Positions 26,692-33,892 of a DNA stretch of 64,000 nt are shown here, one piece after another (positions within the stretch are counted from its first letter, which is position 1; each line of letters begins with the position of its first letter). The translations under genes were made by a program, and so were the position numbers. Origin of the DNA: Pseudomonas sp. CFBP 13711 (lineage in GTDB: Bacteria; Pseudomonadota; Gammaproteobacteria; Pseudomonadales; Pseudomonadaceae); contig NZ_JACYVI010000016.1 of NCBI RefSeq assembly GCF_014842265.1, positions 63,364-127,363 of the forward strand, given 5' to 3'. The notes under the pieces are model-generated. The model saw only the letters and a list, made by a program, of their open reading frames with translations, made no database searches and was not told the DNA's origin.

Positions 26692-27591
26692 ATGAGCCGA
26701 GACCTTCCGCCCCTCAACGCATTGCGTGCTTTTGAAGCCACCGCCCGGCTGAACAGTGTCAGTCAGGCGGCTGAGCAATTGCACGTCACCCATGGTGCCG
26801 TGAGTCGCCAGCTGAAAGTGCTGGAGGAACACTTGGGTGTGAGCCTGTTCAGCAAAGATGGACGTGGCCTGAAACTCACAGATGCAGGCATTCGGTTGCG
26901 GGATGCGAGTGCCGAAGCATTTGATCGTCTGCGCGGTGTCTGTGCTGAGCTTAGCCAGGGCAGCGCGAATGCGCCGTTCGTATTGGGCTGCTCTGGAAGC
27001 CTATTGGCACGCTGGTTCATTCCAAGGCTGGGGCGCCTGAATGCTGACCTCCCCGACCTGCGCCTGCACCTCTCCGCAGGAGAAGGCGACCTTGACCCGC
27101 GACGTCCCGGGCTGGATGCCCTGCTGATTTTCGCCGAACCGCCATGGCCTACGGACATGCAGGTCTTCGAGCTTGCCAGCGAGCGCATCGGGCCGGTGAT
27201 GAGTCCACGATTCGCGCGGTTCGACGAGCTGCGACACGCCCCGGTCCATGCGCTGTTGGGCGAGCCATTGCTGCAGACCACATCGCGGCTGCAAGCCTGG
27301 CCGGCATGGGCGACGCAAAACGGCATCGAGCCCGACGCGCTGAGCTACGGACAGGATTTCGAGCATTTGTATTATTTACTGGAGGCGGCTGTTGCAGGGC
27401 TTGGCGTGGCGATCGCGCCGGAGCCGTTGGTGGCTGACGACTTGAAAGCCGGACGCCTGGCCGCGCCATGGGGTTTCAGTGAAACCCCGGCGCGGCTGGC
27501 GTTATGGGTACCAAAGCGCGCCGCGGATGGGCGCGCTCAGCACCTGGCTCGATGGCTCAAGCAGGAACTCGAGCGATCGGGGCAGGCTTGA
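26692..27591 (+). CDS. trpI: LysR-family activator of trpBA
   Basis: A 299-residue LysR regulator. The HTH spans roughly 20-40 in ARLNSVSQAAEQLHVTHGAVSRQLKVLEEHLG-type sequence, and the effector domain starts near 92. Its divergent placement next to trpBA is the classic pseudomonad trpI arrangement. It converges on the DUF883 gene with no gap between the stop codons. Confidence 0.93.
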   Translation: MSRDLPPLNALRAFEATARLNSVSQAAEQLHVTHGAVSRQLKVLEEHLGVSLFSKDGRGLKLTDAGIRLRDASAEAFDRLRGVCAELSQGSANAPFVLGCSGSLLARWFIPRLGRLNADLPDLRLHLSAGEGDLDPRRPGLDALLIFAEPPWPTDMQVFELASERIGPVMSPRFARFDELRHAPVHALLGEPLLQTTSRLQAWPAWATQNGIEPDALSYGQDFEHLYYLLEAAVAGLGVAIAPEPLVADDLKAGRLAAPWGFSETPARLALWVPKRAADGRAQHLARWLKQELERSGQA

Positions 27592-27915
27592 TCAGCCGCG
27601 CTTGCACAGCAGGTAAGCTGCCAGCAGGCCGATTGCGCCAACGGCGACGCCTGCGGTAGTCCAAGGGTGCTCTTGGGCGTAGTCACGGGTCGCAACGCTG
27701 GTTTCGCGAGTTTTGACTTTGACGTCTTCGTAGACATCGCTCAACAGACTGCGCGAATGGCTCAGCGCGCTTTCAGCGTTGGCTTTCAGGTTTTTCAGAG
27801 TCTTGCGCGACTCGTCGGAAGCGTCGGACTTCAAGCCTTCCAGCGACTTGAGCAGACTCTCGATCTCGGCTTCCATGCTTTGCAACGACGCTTTACGGGA
27901 TGACGTGAATGCCAT
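27592..27915 (-). CDS. DUF883 (ElaB/YqjD-like) membrane-anchored ribosome-associated protein
   Basis: A 107-residue protein. Residues about 10-80 form a charged helix likely to be coiled coil (SMEAEIESLLKSLEGLKSD). The C-terminal hydrophobic helix TTAGVAVGAIGLLAAYLL with a short basic tail is the DUF883 tail anchor. Homologues YqjD and ElaB bind ribosomes at the inner membrane in stationary phase. The start at 27915 has AGGAG 12 bases upstream. The frame stays open further upstream without a conserved start. Confidence 0.85.
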   Translation of the reverse strand: MAFTSSRKASLQSMEAEIESLLKSLEGLKSDASDESRKTLKNLKANAESALSHSRSLLSDVYEDVKVKTRETSVATRDYAQEHPWTTAGVAVGAIGLLAAYLLCKRG

Positions 27916-28097
27916 GATTTGACTCTCCTGCTGTGATGAGTGGCGTGTGTTGTTTCCGACTACAGGGTTTCGAGAAAGTGCAGTGCGTAATGCGAAGTGC
28001 CGTTTCTTCTGAACTTTTAGGCCGCATTTCGGCACAGAGATAGTGAACACAATCACTGCGGCGCTGCCACCGCGCAACACCTTTCAGGAGAACTGCC

Positions 28098-28313
28098 ATG
28101 TCTGATCATCACACCTACAAAATGCTGGAGCTGGTCGGGTCATCGACCGTGAGCACCGACGACGCGATCCAGAACGCGATTGCCCAGGCTGCCAAGTCCG
28201 TGAAGCTGATGGAATGGTTCGAAGTGCTGGAAACCCGCGGCCACATCGAAGACGGCAAAGTCGGTCACTTCCAGGTGACCATCAAGGTTGGCTTCCGCAT
28301 CGACAACAGCTGA
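28098..28313 (+). CDS. Dodecin (flavin-binding)
   Basis: A 71-residue dodecin that assembles into a hollow dodecamer storing FMN or riboflavin. The pattern YKMLELVGSSTVSTDDAIQNAI, then the Trp-containing MEWFEVLETRGHI (the Trp stacks on the flavin) and GHFQVTIKVGF, is characteristic. AGGAG lies 8 bp upstream of the start. It is divergent from the DUF883 gene. Dodecins protect against free-flavin photochemistry. Confidence 0.93.
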   Translation: MSDHHTYKMLELVGSSTVSTDDAIQNAIAQAAKSVKLMEWFEVLETRGHIEDGKVGHFQVTIKVGFRIDNS

Positions 28314-28411
28314 GTCGCTGAACTTTTGGAGTGGCCGAGTGCCACAACCTTCGCTATACATACCGCGCAGTCGTGACTTTTTCCAAGGTTCATGACGCTG
28401 GTTCATGTAGT

Positions 28412-28437
28412 CAGGCCGCCCCGATTGGAGCGGCCTT
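28412..28437 (+). terminator. Hairpin downstream of the dodecin gene
   Basis: AGGCCGC and GCGGCCT form a 7-bp GC-rich stem, extended by partial pairing in the loop. There is only a weak T-run after it. Confidence 0.45.
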
Positions 28438-28474
28438 GTTGATCCGAAAATGCGCCTGACGAGGGGATGTACCG

Positions 28475-28699
28475 ATGAAAAAAGTTCTGTTGGCCATAGG
28501 GTTGTTGAGCATTGCGGGCACTACGATGGCCGCTGGTAAATCGTGCGATGACGTGAAAGCCGACATCGACGCGAAGATCAAAGCCAAGGGCGTCGCCTCC
28601 TACACGCTGGAAGCTGTAGAAAAAGGCAGCTCGGCGGACGGTAAGGTTGTTGGCACCTGCGAAGGCGGCAACAAAGAAATCGTTTACAAGCGCGGCTGA
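28475..28699 (+). CDS. DUF1161 periplasmic protein (first copy)
   Basis: A 74-residue exported protein with a signal peptide (about 1-20, ending MAAG). The mature part carries the DUF1161 pattern KSCDDVKADIDAKIKAKG, YTLEAV, and a second cysteine in VVGTCEGG, probably a disulfide. A second copy lies at 30635-30868, about 47-50% identical by eye over the mature part. The function of this family is unknown. Confidence 0.88.
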   Translation: MKKVLLAIGLLSIAGTTMAAGKSCDDVKADIDAKIKAKGVASYTLEAVEKGSSADGKVVGTCEGGNKEIVYKRG

Positions 28700-28716
28700 T
28701 CTCGGCCCGCTGATAC

Positions 28717-28749
28717 AAAAAAACCGGCGCACATGGCGTCGGTTTTTTT
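28717..28749. terminator. Strong bidirectional terminator
   Basis: The stem ACCGGCGC/GCGTCGGT (8 bp, one wobble) with a 5-nt loop is flanked by a run of A on the left and T on the right. It serves the DUF1161 gene and the convergent luciferase-like gene. Confidence 0.85.
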
Positions 28750-28786
28750 GTTTATGGCAGGACAGGTTTCAGCGAAAGGCCGTGAC

Positions 28787-29788
28787 TCAGCCCCTCGCCG
28801 CCTGTGCCAGGATCTCGTAAGAGCGCAGGCGATCGGCATGTTCGTACATGTCGCAGGTGAAGATCAGCTCATCTGCGTCTGTCTGCTCAAGCAGCACATC
28901 CAGCTTCGCGCGAATCTTCTCCGGACCGCCGACGACCGCCAGCCCCAGGAAATCCATCACCGCATCACGTTCATGGGGCAGCCACAAACCATTCATGCTC
29001 TCGACGGGCGGCTTCTGCATCAGACTCTGCCCACGCATCAGACTCAGGATGCGTTGGTACACCGACGTCACCAGGTATTCAGCTCGCTCGTCGGTCTCTG
29101 CGGCGGCCAACGGGACGCCGAGCATCACGTAGGGCTTGTCGAGGACGTCCGAAGGTTTGAAGTGACTGCGGTAGACGCGAATCGCTTCGTGCATGAAGCG
29201 TGGCGCGAAGTGCGACGCGAATGCATACGGCAGCCCCCGCTCACCGGCCAGTTGAGCGCTGAACAGGCTCGAACCCAATAGCCAGATTGGCACGTTGGTG
29301 TTGGTGCCGGGCACAGCGAGAACGCGCTGATGGGGCTGACGCGGCCCAAGGTAGTTGACCAGTTCAGTCACGTCATCCGGGAAATCATCGGCACTGCCTG
29401 AGCGCTCGCGCCGCAGGGCGCGGGCGGTCATTTGATCGGAACCCGGCGCGCGGCCAAGGCCGAGGTCGATCCGCCCCGGAAACAAGCTTTCCAGCGTGCC
29501 GAACTGCTCGGCGATTACCAGCGGTGCGTGGTTGGGCAGCATGATCCCGCCCGACCCAACCCGAATGGTCGACGTGCCGCCGGCCAGATAGGCCAGCAGA
29601 ACGGAGGTTGCCGAACTGGCGATGCCGTCCATGTTGTGGTGCTCGGCCACCCAGAAACGGTTGTAGCCCCATTTCTCGACGTGTTGCGCCAGGTCCAGCG
29701 CATTACGCAGCGATTCCGCCGGGCCTTTGTCTTCGCGGACGGGCACCAGATCGAGCGTCGAAATCTTCACATCAGCTAATCGTTTCAT
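28787..29788 (-). CDS. LLM-class flavin-dependent oxidoreductase (luciferase-like)
   Basis: A 333-residue bacterial luciferase-fold enzyme. It has the YNRFWVAEHHNMDGIASSATSVLLAYLA block and the GRIDLGLGRAPGSDQ motif of the group 1 LLM (YhbW-like) family. These enzymes use FMNH2 or F420, and by homology this branch uses flavin. The substrate is unknown. The start at 29788 was selected because AAGAGG lies about 15 bases upstream and the conserved MKRLADVKISTLDL follows. An in-frame ATG at 29842 is less likely. Confidence 0.87.
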   Translation of the reverse strand: MKRLADVKISTLDLVPVREDKGPAESLRNALDLAQHVEKWGYNRFWVAEHHNMDGIASSATSVLLAYLAGGTSTIRVGSGGIMLPNHAPLVIAEQFGTLESLFPGRIDLGLGRAPGSDQMTARALRRERSGSADDFPDDVTELVNYLGPRQPHQRVLAVPGTNTNVPIWLLGSSLFSAQLAGERGLPYAFASHFAPRFMHEAIRVYRSHFKPSDVLDKPYVMLGVPLAAAETDERAEYLVTSVYQRILSLMRGQSLMQKPPVESMNGLWLPHERDAVMDFLGLAVVGGPEKIRAKLDVLLEQTDADELIFTCDMYEHADRLRSYEILAQAARG

Positions 29789-29995
29789 AGGCCGTTGTTG
29801 ATCCTCTTGAGGCTTGAATCGGCGCATCCGTCGGGACATCACGCGAGCAAACCGGCATTAAGACTAAATATTTGCGTTAAGCCATAGGATAAGGGCGGAT
29901 TTCAGAGTTGCAATGGGTAAGGCGAAATTTCCTACTAATTTGGTCGGATTTAACGTTGCGCCCATCCGCAAAAAAGCACATGGGGCATAAGCGTT

Positions 29996-30023
29996 GAACT
30001 AAGTCCCGCCTACACTCCTCAGA
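29996..30023 (+). promoter_or_regulatory. Candidate AlgU (sigma-22) promoter of osmC
   Basis: GAACTA-N17-TCAGA differs by one base in each element from the AlgU consensus GAACTT-N16/17-TCTGA. It lies 49 bp before the osmC start. osmC is reported as an AlgU-regulated gene in pseudomonads. Confidence 0.5.
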
Positions 30024-30071
30024 ACTTTGGTCCGCGTGCGAGCGAAATCGCACTTTTCATGAGGAGACACC

Positions 30072-30503
30072 ATGAGCATCGTCAAGAAAGCATCCGCCCA
30101 CTGGGAAGGTGACCTGAAGTCGGGTATCGGCAGCATCTCTACTGAAACCGGCGTCCTGCGCGAAGCGCCGTACGGCTTCAAGGCCCGCTTCGAAGGCGGC
30201 AAGGGCACCAACCCGGAAGAACTGATCGGCGCAGCCCACGCTGGCTGCTTCTCGATGGCACTGTCGATGATCCTCGGCAATGCGAATCTGAAAGCCGACA
30301 GCATCGACACCACCGCTGACGTCACCCTGGATCAAGTTGATGGCGGCTTCGCGATCACTGCCGTGCACCTGACATTGAAGGCTAAAATTCCGGGCGCAAC
30401 CCAGGAGCAGTTCGAGAAACTGACCAATGATGCGAAGGAAGGCTGCCCGGTTTCGAAAGTGCTGAACGCCAAGATCACGCTCGATGCCACGCTGGTGAGC
30501 TGA
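30072..30503 (+). CDS. osmC: OsmC-family peroxiredoxin
   Basis: A 143-residue organic hydroperoxide reductase of the OsmC subfamily. The two redox cysteines sit in HAGCFSMALS and EGCPVSKVL. The N-terminus KASAHWEGDLKSGIGSISTETGVL is OsmC-like rather than Ohr-like. GAGGAG precedes the start. It is monocistronic, with an upstream AlgU-like promoter and a downstream hairpin. Confidence 0.93.
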   Translation: MSIVKKASAHWEGDLKSGIGSISTETGVLREAPYGFKARFEGGKGTNPEELIGAAHAGCFSMALSMILGNANLKADSIDTTADVTLDQVDGGFAITAVHLTLKAKIPGATQEQFEKLTNDAKEGCPVSKVLNAKITLDATLVS

Positions 30504-30523
30504 TTCGCGTTACTGTTGCACTC

Positions 30524-30547
30524 GATGGCCCGCAATTGCGGGCCATC
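30524..30547 (+). terminator. Terminator of osmC
   Basis: A 10-bp perfect GC-rich stem GATGGCCCGC/GCGGGCCATC with an AATT loop, followed by TTCGTT, 20 bp after the stop codon. Confidence 0.75.
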
Positions 30548-30634
30548 TTCGTTATGGACGTGCCAGAACCGGCGTGCGCCCCCACGGTCACATGTTAGGC
30601 CGATGCGTATCGCACGGTGCCGAAGGAGTCGAAC

Positions 30635-30868
30635 ATGAAACGTATCGCCGCAATCCTGATTCTTGGTGCTCTGACCACCAGTGCCTTCGCTGCGCCCAAG
30701 CCGTGTGAAGAGCTTAAAGCTGAAATCGAAACGAAGATCCAGGCTCAGAGCGTCAGCTCATACACGTTGGAGATCGTGGCCAATAAAGATGTCACCGACC
30801 AGAGCATGGTCGTCGGTACTTGCGAAAACGACACGAAAAAAATCATCTACCAGAATAACGGTCGCTAG
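30635..30868 (+). CDS. DUF1161 periplasmic protein (second copy)
   Basis: A 77-residue paralogue of the protein at 28475-28699. The signal peptide runs to about residue 20 (SAFAAPK). The mature region keeps KPCEELKAEIETKIQAQ, YTLEIV and VVGTCENDTKK, with both cysteines in register. AAGGAG precedes the ATG at 30635, and an upstream in-frame ATG at 30617 is less likely. The two copies bracket osmC and the LLM enzyme. Confidence 0.88.
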   Translation: MKRIAAILILGALTTSAFAAPKPCEELKAEIETKIQAQSVSSYTLEIVANKDVTDQSMVVGTCENDTKKIIYQNNGR

Positions 30869-30943
30869 TCCGGGCGCGAGCTGAAGTAGTTCGTAGGCTG
30901 TGTGTAAGCCATCTCGTGTGCGTGGCGAGGCCGAGATAACGCG

Positions 30944-31360
30944 TCACGGAATACAGAAAATGTCCCCCTCCTCCGCGAGCACGTTGCGTTGCTCGTCCCG
31001 CAACTGTGCGTCGATGCTGTTGGTGATATTGCGCACGTCGAGACGATAGCGGTGGCCGGCTTCGAAGCGGTCGTAGTTGATCGTTACGTAGCAGGTTCGC
31101 TCGTTGTAGATGTCCATCGACAGGCCCATCGCGCCGGGAGCGTAGTCGTAGTCATACCGAACTTCGAGCTTGTGTTTGCCGGGACTTACCTGAAAGAAGC
31201 GTCCGTCGTAGGTGCGCACGCCGTCCAGCTTGTCCGCCATCAGGGTTTTGCCAGTAAAGGTATGCAGATCGACCCACGCCTGCTGGGGATCAACCGCAGG
31301 CAGCGGCCCCGCGCATCCGGCCAGAAGACTCAGGGCAACGAGGGACAGAGGCAAGCGCAT
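30944..31360 (-). CDS. Lipoprotein of unknown function
   Basis: A 138-residue predicted lipoprotein. The signal peptide MRLPLSLVALSLLAGC has a lipobox with Cys16. The mature part contains RTYDGRFFQVSPGKHKLEVRYDYDY, a PEGA-like beta pattern in which a polar extension follows a ligand-contacting strand. Its 5' end faces the aminopeptidase gene across 108 bp, suggesting a shared control region. I do not recognise a characterised homologue. Confidence 0.8.
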   Translation of the reverse strand: MRLPLSLVALSLLAGCAGPLPAVDPQQAWVDLHTFTGKTLMADKLDGVRTYDGRFFQVSPGKHKLEVRYDYDYAPGAMGLSMDIYNERTCYVTINYDRFEAGHRYRLDVRNITNSIDAQLRDEQRNVLAEEGDIFCIP

Positions 31361-31468
31361 GATGAACTCCGCAGCAGGACAAGTGGCGATGATGGTTGCG
31401 TCAGAGGCAGGCTGTCCGGCATAACGCTGATGTTTGCACTTCATGAATATCGACGTTAAGGCTGCTGC

Positions 31469-32533
31469 ATGATTCGATCGAAAAAGGCCTGGCTGCATCG
31501 CGGCCTGCCGGTGCTGGCGACTTTACTCCTCGGCGGCTGCTCCAGTCTTTCCTATTACTCGCAACTGGCCGGCGGCCAAATGGCCCTGTTGCGGGCGCGC
31601 GAACCGGTTGCCGACGTCATCGCTGACCCCAATCGCGACCCCACGCTGCGCGATCATCTGCGCACATCTCAGCAGGCCCGTGCCTTTGCCACCGAGCATC
31701 TGCATCTGCCGGATAACCGCAGCTACCGCCTTTACGCCGATATCCATCGCCCGTATGTCGTCTGGAACGTATTCGCGACCGGCGAATTTTCCCTTGATCC
31801 TGTCACCCATTGCTTCCCCATCGCCGGGTGCGTGGCCTACCGCGGCCACTACACCCAGGGCGCCGCGCGGGGGGATGCGGCTGTTCAGAAGCTGGAGGGT
31901 AAAGACGTGTATATCAGCGGCGTGGAAGCGTACTCAACGCTCGGCTGGTTCGATGATCCGATTATCAGCTCGATGATGAACTGGGGCGATGAGCGTCTGG
32001 CCACGCTGATCTTTCATGAGTTGGCGCACCAGCGGTTTTACGTGAAGGACGACAGCGAGTTCAACGAGTCCTACGCCAGTTTCGTGGAGCAGGAAGGCAC
32101 ACGTCAGTGGCGCGCGGCGCGGGGTTTGCCTGCGGACGGCGGGTCTTCGGAAGCGCGGCGACGCGATCAACTCACCCAGTTGGCGCTCGACACCCGGGAT
32201 CGGCTGAAGGCGCTGTATGCGGAGCCGCTGAGTCCGCAGGTGATGCGTGAGCGCAAGGCCGCTGAGTTCGAGCGTCTGCGCAGCGAGTATCGGCAGCTGC
32301 GCGACAGTCAGTGGGGCGGCGACAAGCGCTTTGACGGCTGGGTGTATGCACCGATGAACAACGCACGCCTGCTGCCCATTGGTTTGTATGATCAATGGGT
32401 GCCAGCGTTTGAAACGTTGTTCAGGCAGGTGAACGGCGATTGGCCCGCATTCTATTCGGCGGTGGAAAAGCTGGGCGGACTGCCCAAGGATGAACGCAAG
32501 GCGGCGCTGCAGCGGCTGGCCCAAAAAGCCTAA
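31469..32533 (+). CDS. Predicted zinc aminopeptidase lipoprotein
   Basis: A 354-residue lipoprotein with lipobox LLLGGC (Cys24) and a HELAH zinc-protease motif (183-187). The sequence pattern YISGVEAYSTLGWFDDPIISSMM and FHELAHQRFYVKDDSEFNESYASFVEQEGTRQW is that of the COG4324 predicted aminopeptidases. The downstream Glu in ESYASFVEQEG is a plausible third metal ligand. It probably acts at the periplasmic face of a membrane. The substrate is unknown. Confidence 0.85.
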   Translation: MIRSKKAWLHRGLPVLATLLLGGCSSLSYYSQLAGGQMALLRAREPVADVIADPNRDPTLRDHLRTSQQARAFATEHLHLPDNRSYRLYADIHRPYVVWNVFATGEFSLDPVTHCFPIAGCVAYRGHYTQGAARGDAAVQKLEGKDVYISGVEAYSTLGWFDDPIISSMMNWGDERLATLIFHELAHQRFYVKDDSEFNESYASFVEQEGTRQWRAARGLPADGGSSEARRRDQLTQLALDTRDRLKALYAEPLSPQVMRERKAAEFERLRSEYRQLRDSQWGGDKRFDGWVYAPMNNARLLPIGLYDQWVPAFETLFRQVNGDWPAFYSAVEKLGGLPKDERKAALQRLAQKA

Positions 32534-32538
32534 GCGGC

Positions 32539-32573
32539 ATGATCGCTCCCCCGCTCCGCGTGGGAACGATCAT
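32539..32573. repeat. Short inverted repeat, second REP type
   Basis: The arms ATGATCG-CTCCC and GGGAACGATCAT surround a CCGCTCCGCGT core. Its sequence differs from the GTGGGAGCGAGC-type REPs seen elsewhere in the window. Confidence 0.55.
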
Positions 32574-32594
32574 CGCTTGCCTGATTGAGTGCTC

Positions 32595-33245
32595 TCAGCT
32601 TTTGAGAAACGCCTTATGTAGCGCGCTCACCGAATCAAAATGATAGGTCGGCGCCTCGGCCTCCAGCTCTTCGCGACTGCCAAACCCGTAACCCACCGCT
32701 ACCACATCCAACCCGTTGCGCTTGCCGCCAATCAAATCGTGTTTGCGGTCGCCGATCATCAGCGTCTGTTTCGGGTCGAGCTGCTCTTCATCCAGCAAAT
32801 GCCGAATCAGCTCAACCTTGTCAGTGCGGGTACCGTCCAGCTCGCTGCCGTAGATCAGCTTGAAATGGCGCGCGAAATCGAAATGCCGGGCGATTTCATG
32901 GGCGAACACCCAGGGTTTGGACGTCGCGATGAACAACGTCCGGCCCTGATCCGAGAGCATGTCCAGCAATTCGAACACGCCATCAAACACCAGATTCTCG
33001 TAAAGGCCCGTCACCTTGAAGCGCTCGCGGTAAAAGCCCACGGCCTCCCAGGCCTTCGCTTCGTCGAAGTCGTAGGCGCGCATGAATTGCTGCAACAGCG
33101 GCGGGCCGATGAAGTGCTCGAGCCGGGTGATGTCGGGTTCGTCGATGCCCAGCTTGCTCAACGCAAACTGGATGGACCGGGTGATGCCTTCGCGCGGATC
33201 GGTCAGGGTGCCGTCCAGGTCGAACAGAATATTCTGGTAATGCAT
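32595..33245 (-). CDS. HAD-family hydrolase, phosphoglycolate phosphatase-like
   Basis: A 216-residue HAD hydrolase. It has motif I FDLDGTLTD (8-16), motif II in FIATSKP, and motif IV GDRKHDLIGGKRNGLDVVAVGYGFG, with an alpha-helical cap between. The sequence is Gph-like, and members act on small phosphate esters. It lies 8 bp downstream of the gamma-carbonic anhydrase gene, so it is probably in the same transcript. Confidence 0.88.
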   Translation of the reverse strand: MHYQNILFDLDGTLTDPREGITRSIQFALSKLGIDEPDITRLEHFIGPPLLQQFMRAYDFDEAKAWEAVGFYRERFKVTGLYENLVFDGVFELLDMLSDQGRTLFIATSKPWVFAHEIARHFDFARHFKLIYGSELDGTRTDKVELIRHLLDEEQLDPKQTLMIGDRKHDLIGGKRNGLDVVAVGYGFGSREELEAEAPTYHFDSVSALHKAFLKS

Positions 33246-33253
33246 GGGTGCTC

Positions 33254-33802
33254 TCAGCAGGGTTTGTCGAAGCCTTCGGCCAGATGCTGGTCTTTCAGCT
33301 TTACGTAATTGGTCGCGCTGTAGGGGAAGAAGGCGATCTCTTTCTCGGTCAGCGGACGCATTTGTTTCACCGGACGCCCGACGTAGAGGAACCCGCTCTC
33401 AAGGCGTTTGCCGGGCGGCACCAGACTGCCCGCGCCGATGATCACCTCGTCCTCCACCACCGCACCGTCCATGATCGTGGTGCCCATGCCGATCAGGATG
33501 CGATTGCCGACGGTGCAGCCGTGCAGCATGACTTTATGGCCGATGGTCACTTCGTCGCCGATCAACAGTGGAAAACCGTCCGGGTTGAACGGCCCGGCAT
33601 GGGTGATGTGCAGCACGCTGCCGTCCTGCACGCTGGTGCGCGCGCCGATGCGGATGCGGTGCATGTCGCCACGGATGACGGTCAGCGGCCAGACCGAACT
33701 GTCGACGCCGATTTCGACATCGCCGATCACAACCGCCGAATGGTCGACAAACGCCCGCTCGCCAAGGGTCGGGGTGTGCTGCTGGAACGTGCGAATGGCC
33801 AC
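33254..33802 (-). CDS. Gamma-carbonic anhydrase family protein
   Basis: A 182-residue left-handed beta-helix with hexapeptide repeats. The metal-binding histidines are in VLHITHAG and TIGHKVMLHGC. The sequence is of the YrdA/PaaY type, which has weak or unproven carbonic anhydrase activity. Translation starts at GTG (33802) with AAGGAG 7 bases upstream. The open frame upstream is non-conserved. It is divergent from prlC. Confidence 0.9.
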   Translation of the reverse strand: MAIRTFQQHTPTLGERAFVDHSAVVIGDVEIGVDSSVWPLTVIRGDMHRIRIGARTSVQDGSVLHITHAGPFNPDGFPLLIGDEVTIGHKVMLHGCTVGNRILIGMGTTIMDGAVVEDEVIIGAGSLVPPGKRLESGFLYVGRPVKQMRPLTEKEIAFFPYSATNYVKLKDQHLAEGFDKPC

Positions 33803-33892
33803 GATAGGCTCCTTCTCTGGCGCCGATAGCTGCGGCCGACGCCGATTGTAATTAAGATGCGTGGGTGTTTCTTTTAGCCAAGGTGCCAAACC

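Noticed and set aside
28010..28040. AlgU promoter for the dodecin gene
   Set aside because: GAACTT is present, but the -10 at 16-17 bp spacing matches only three of five bases.
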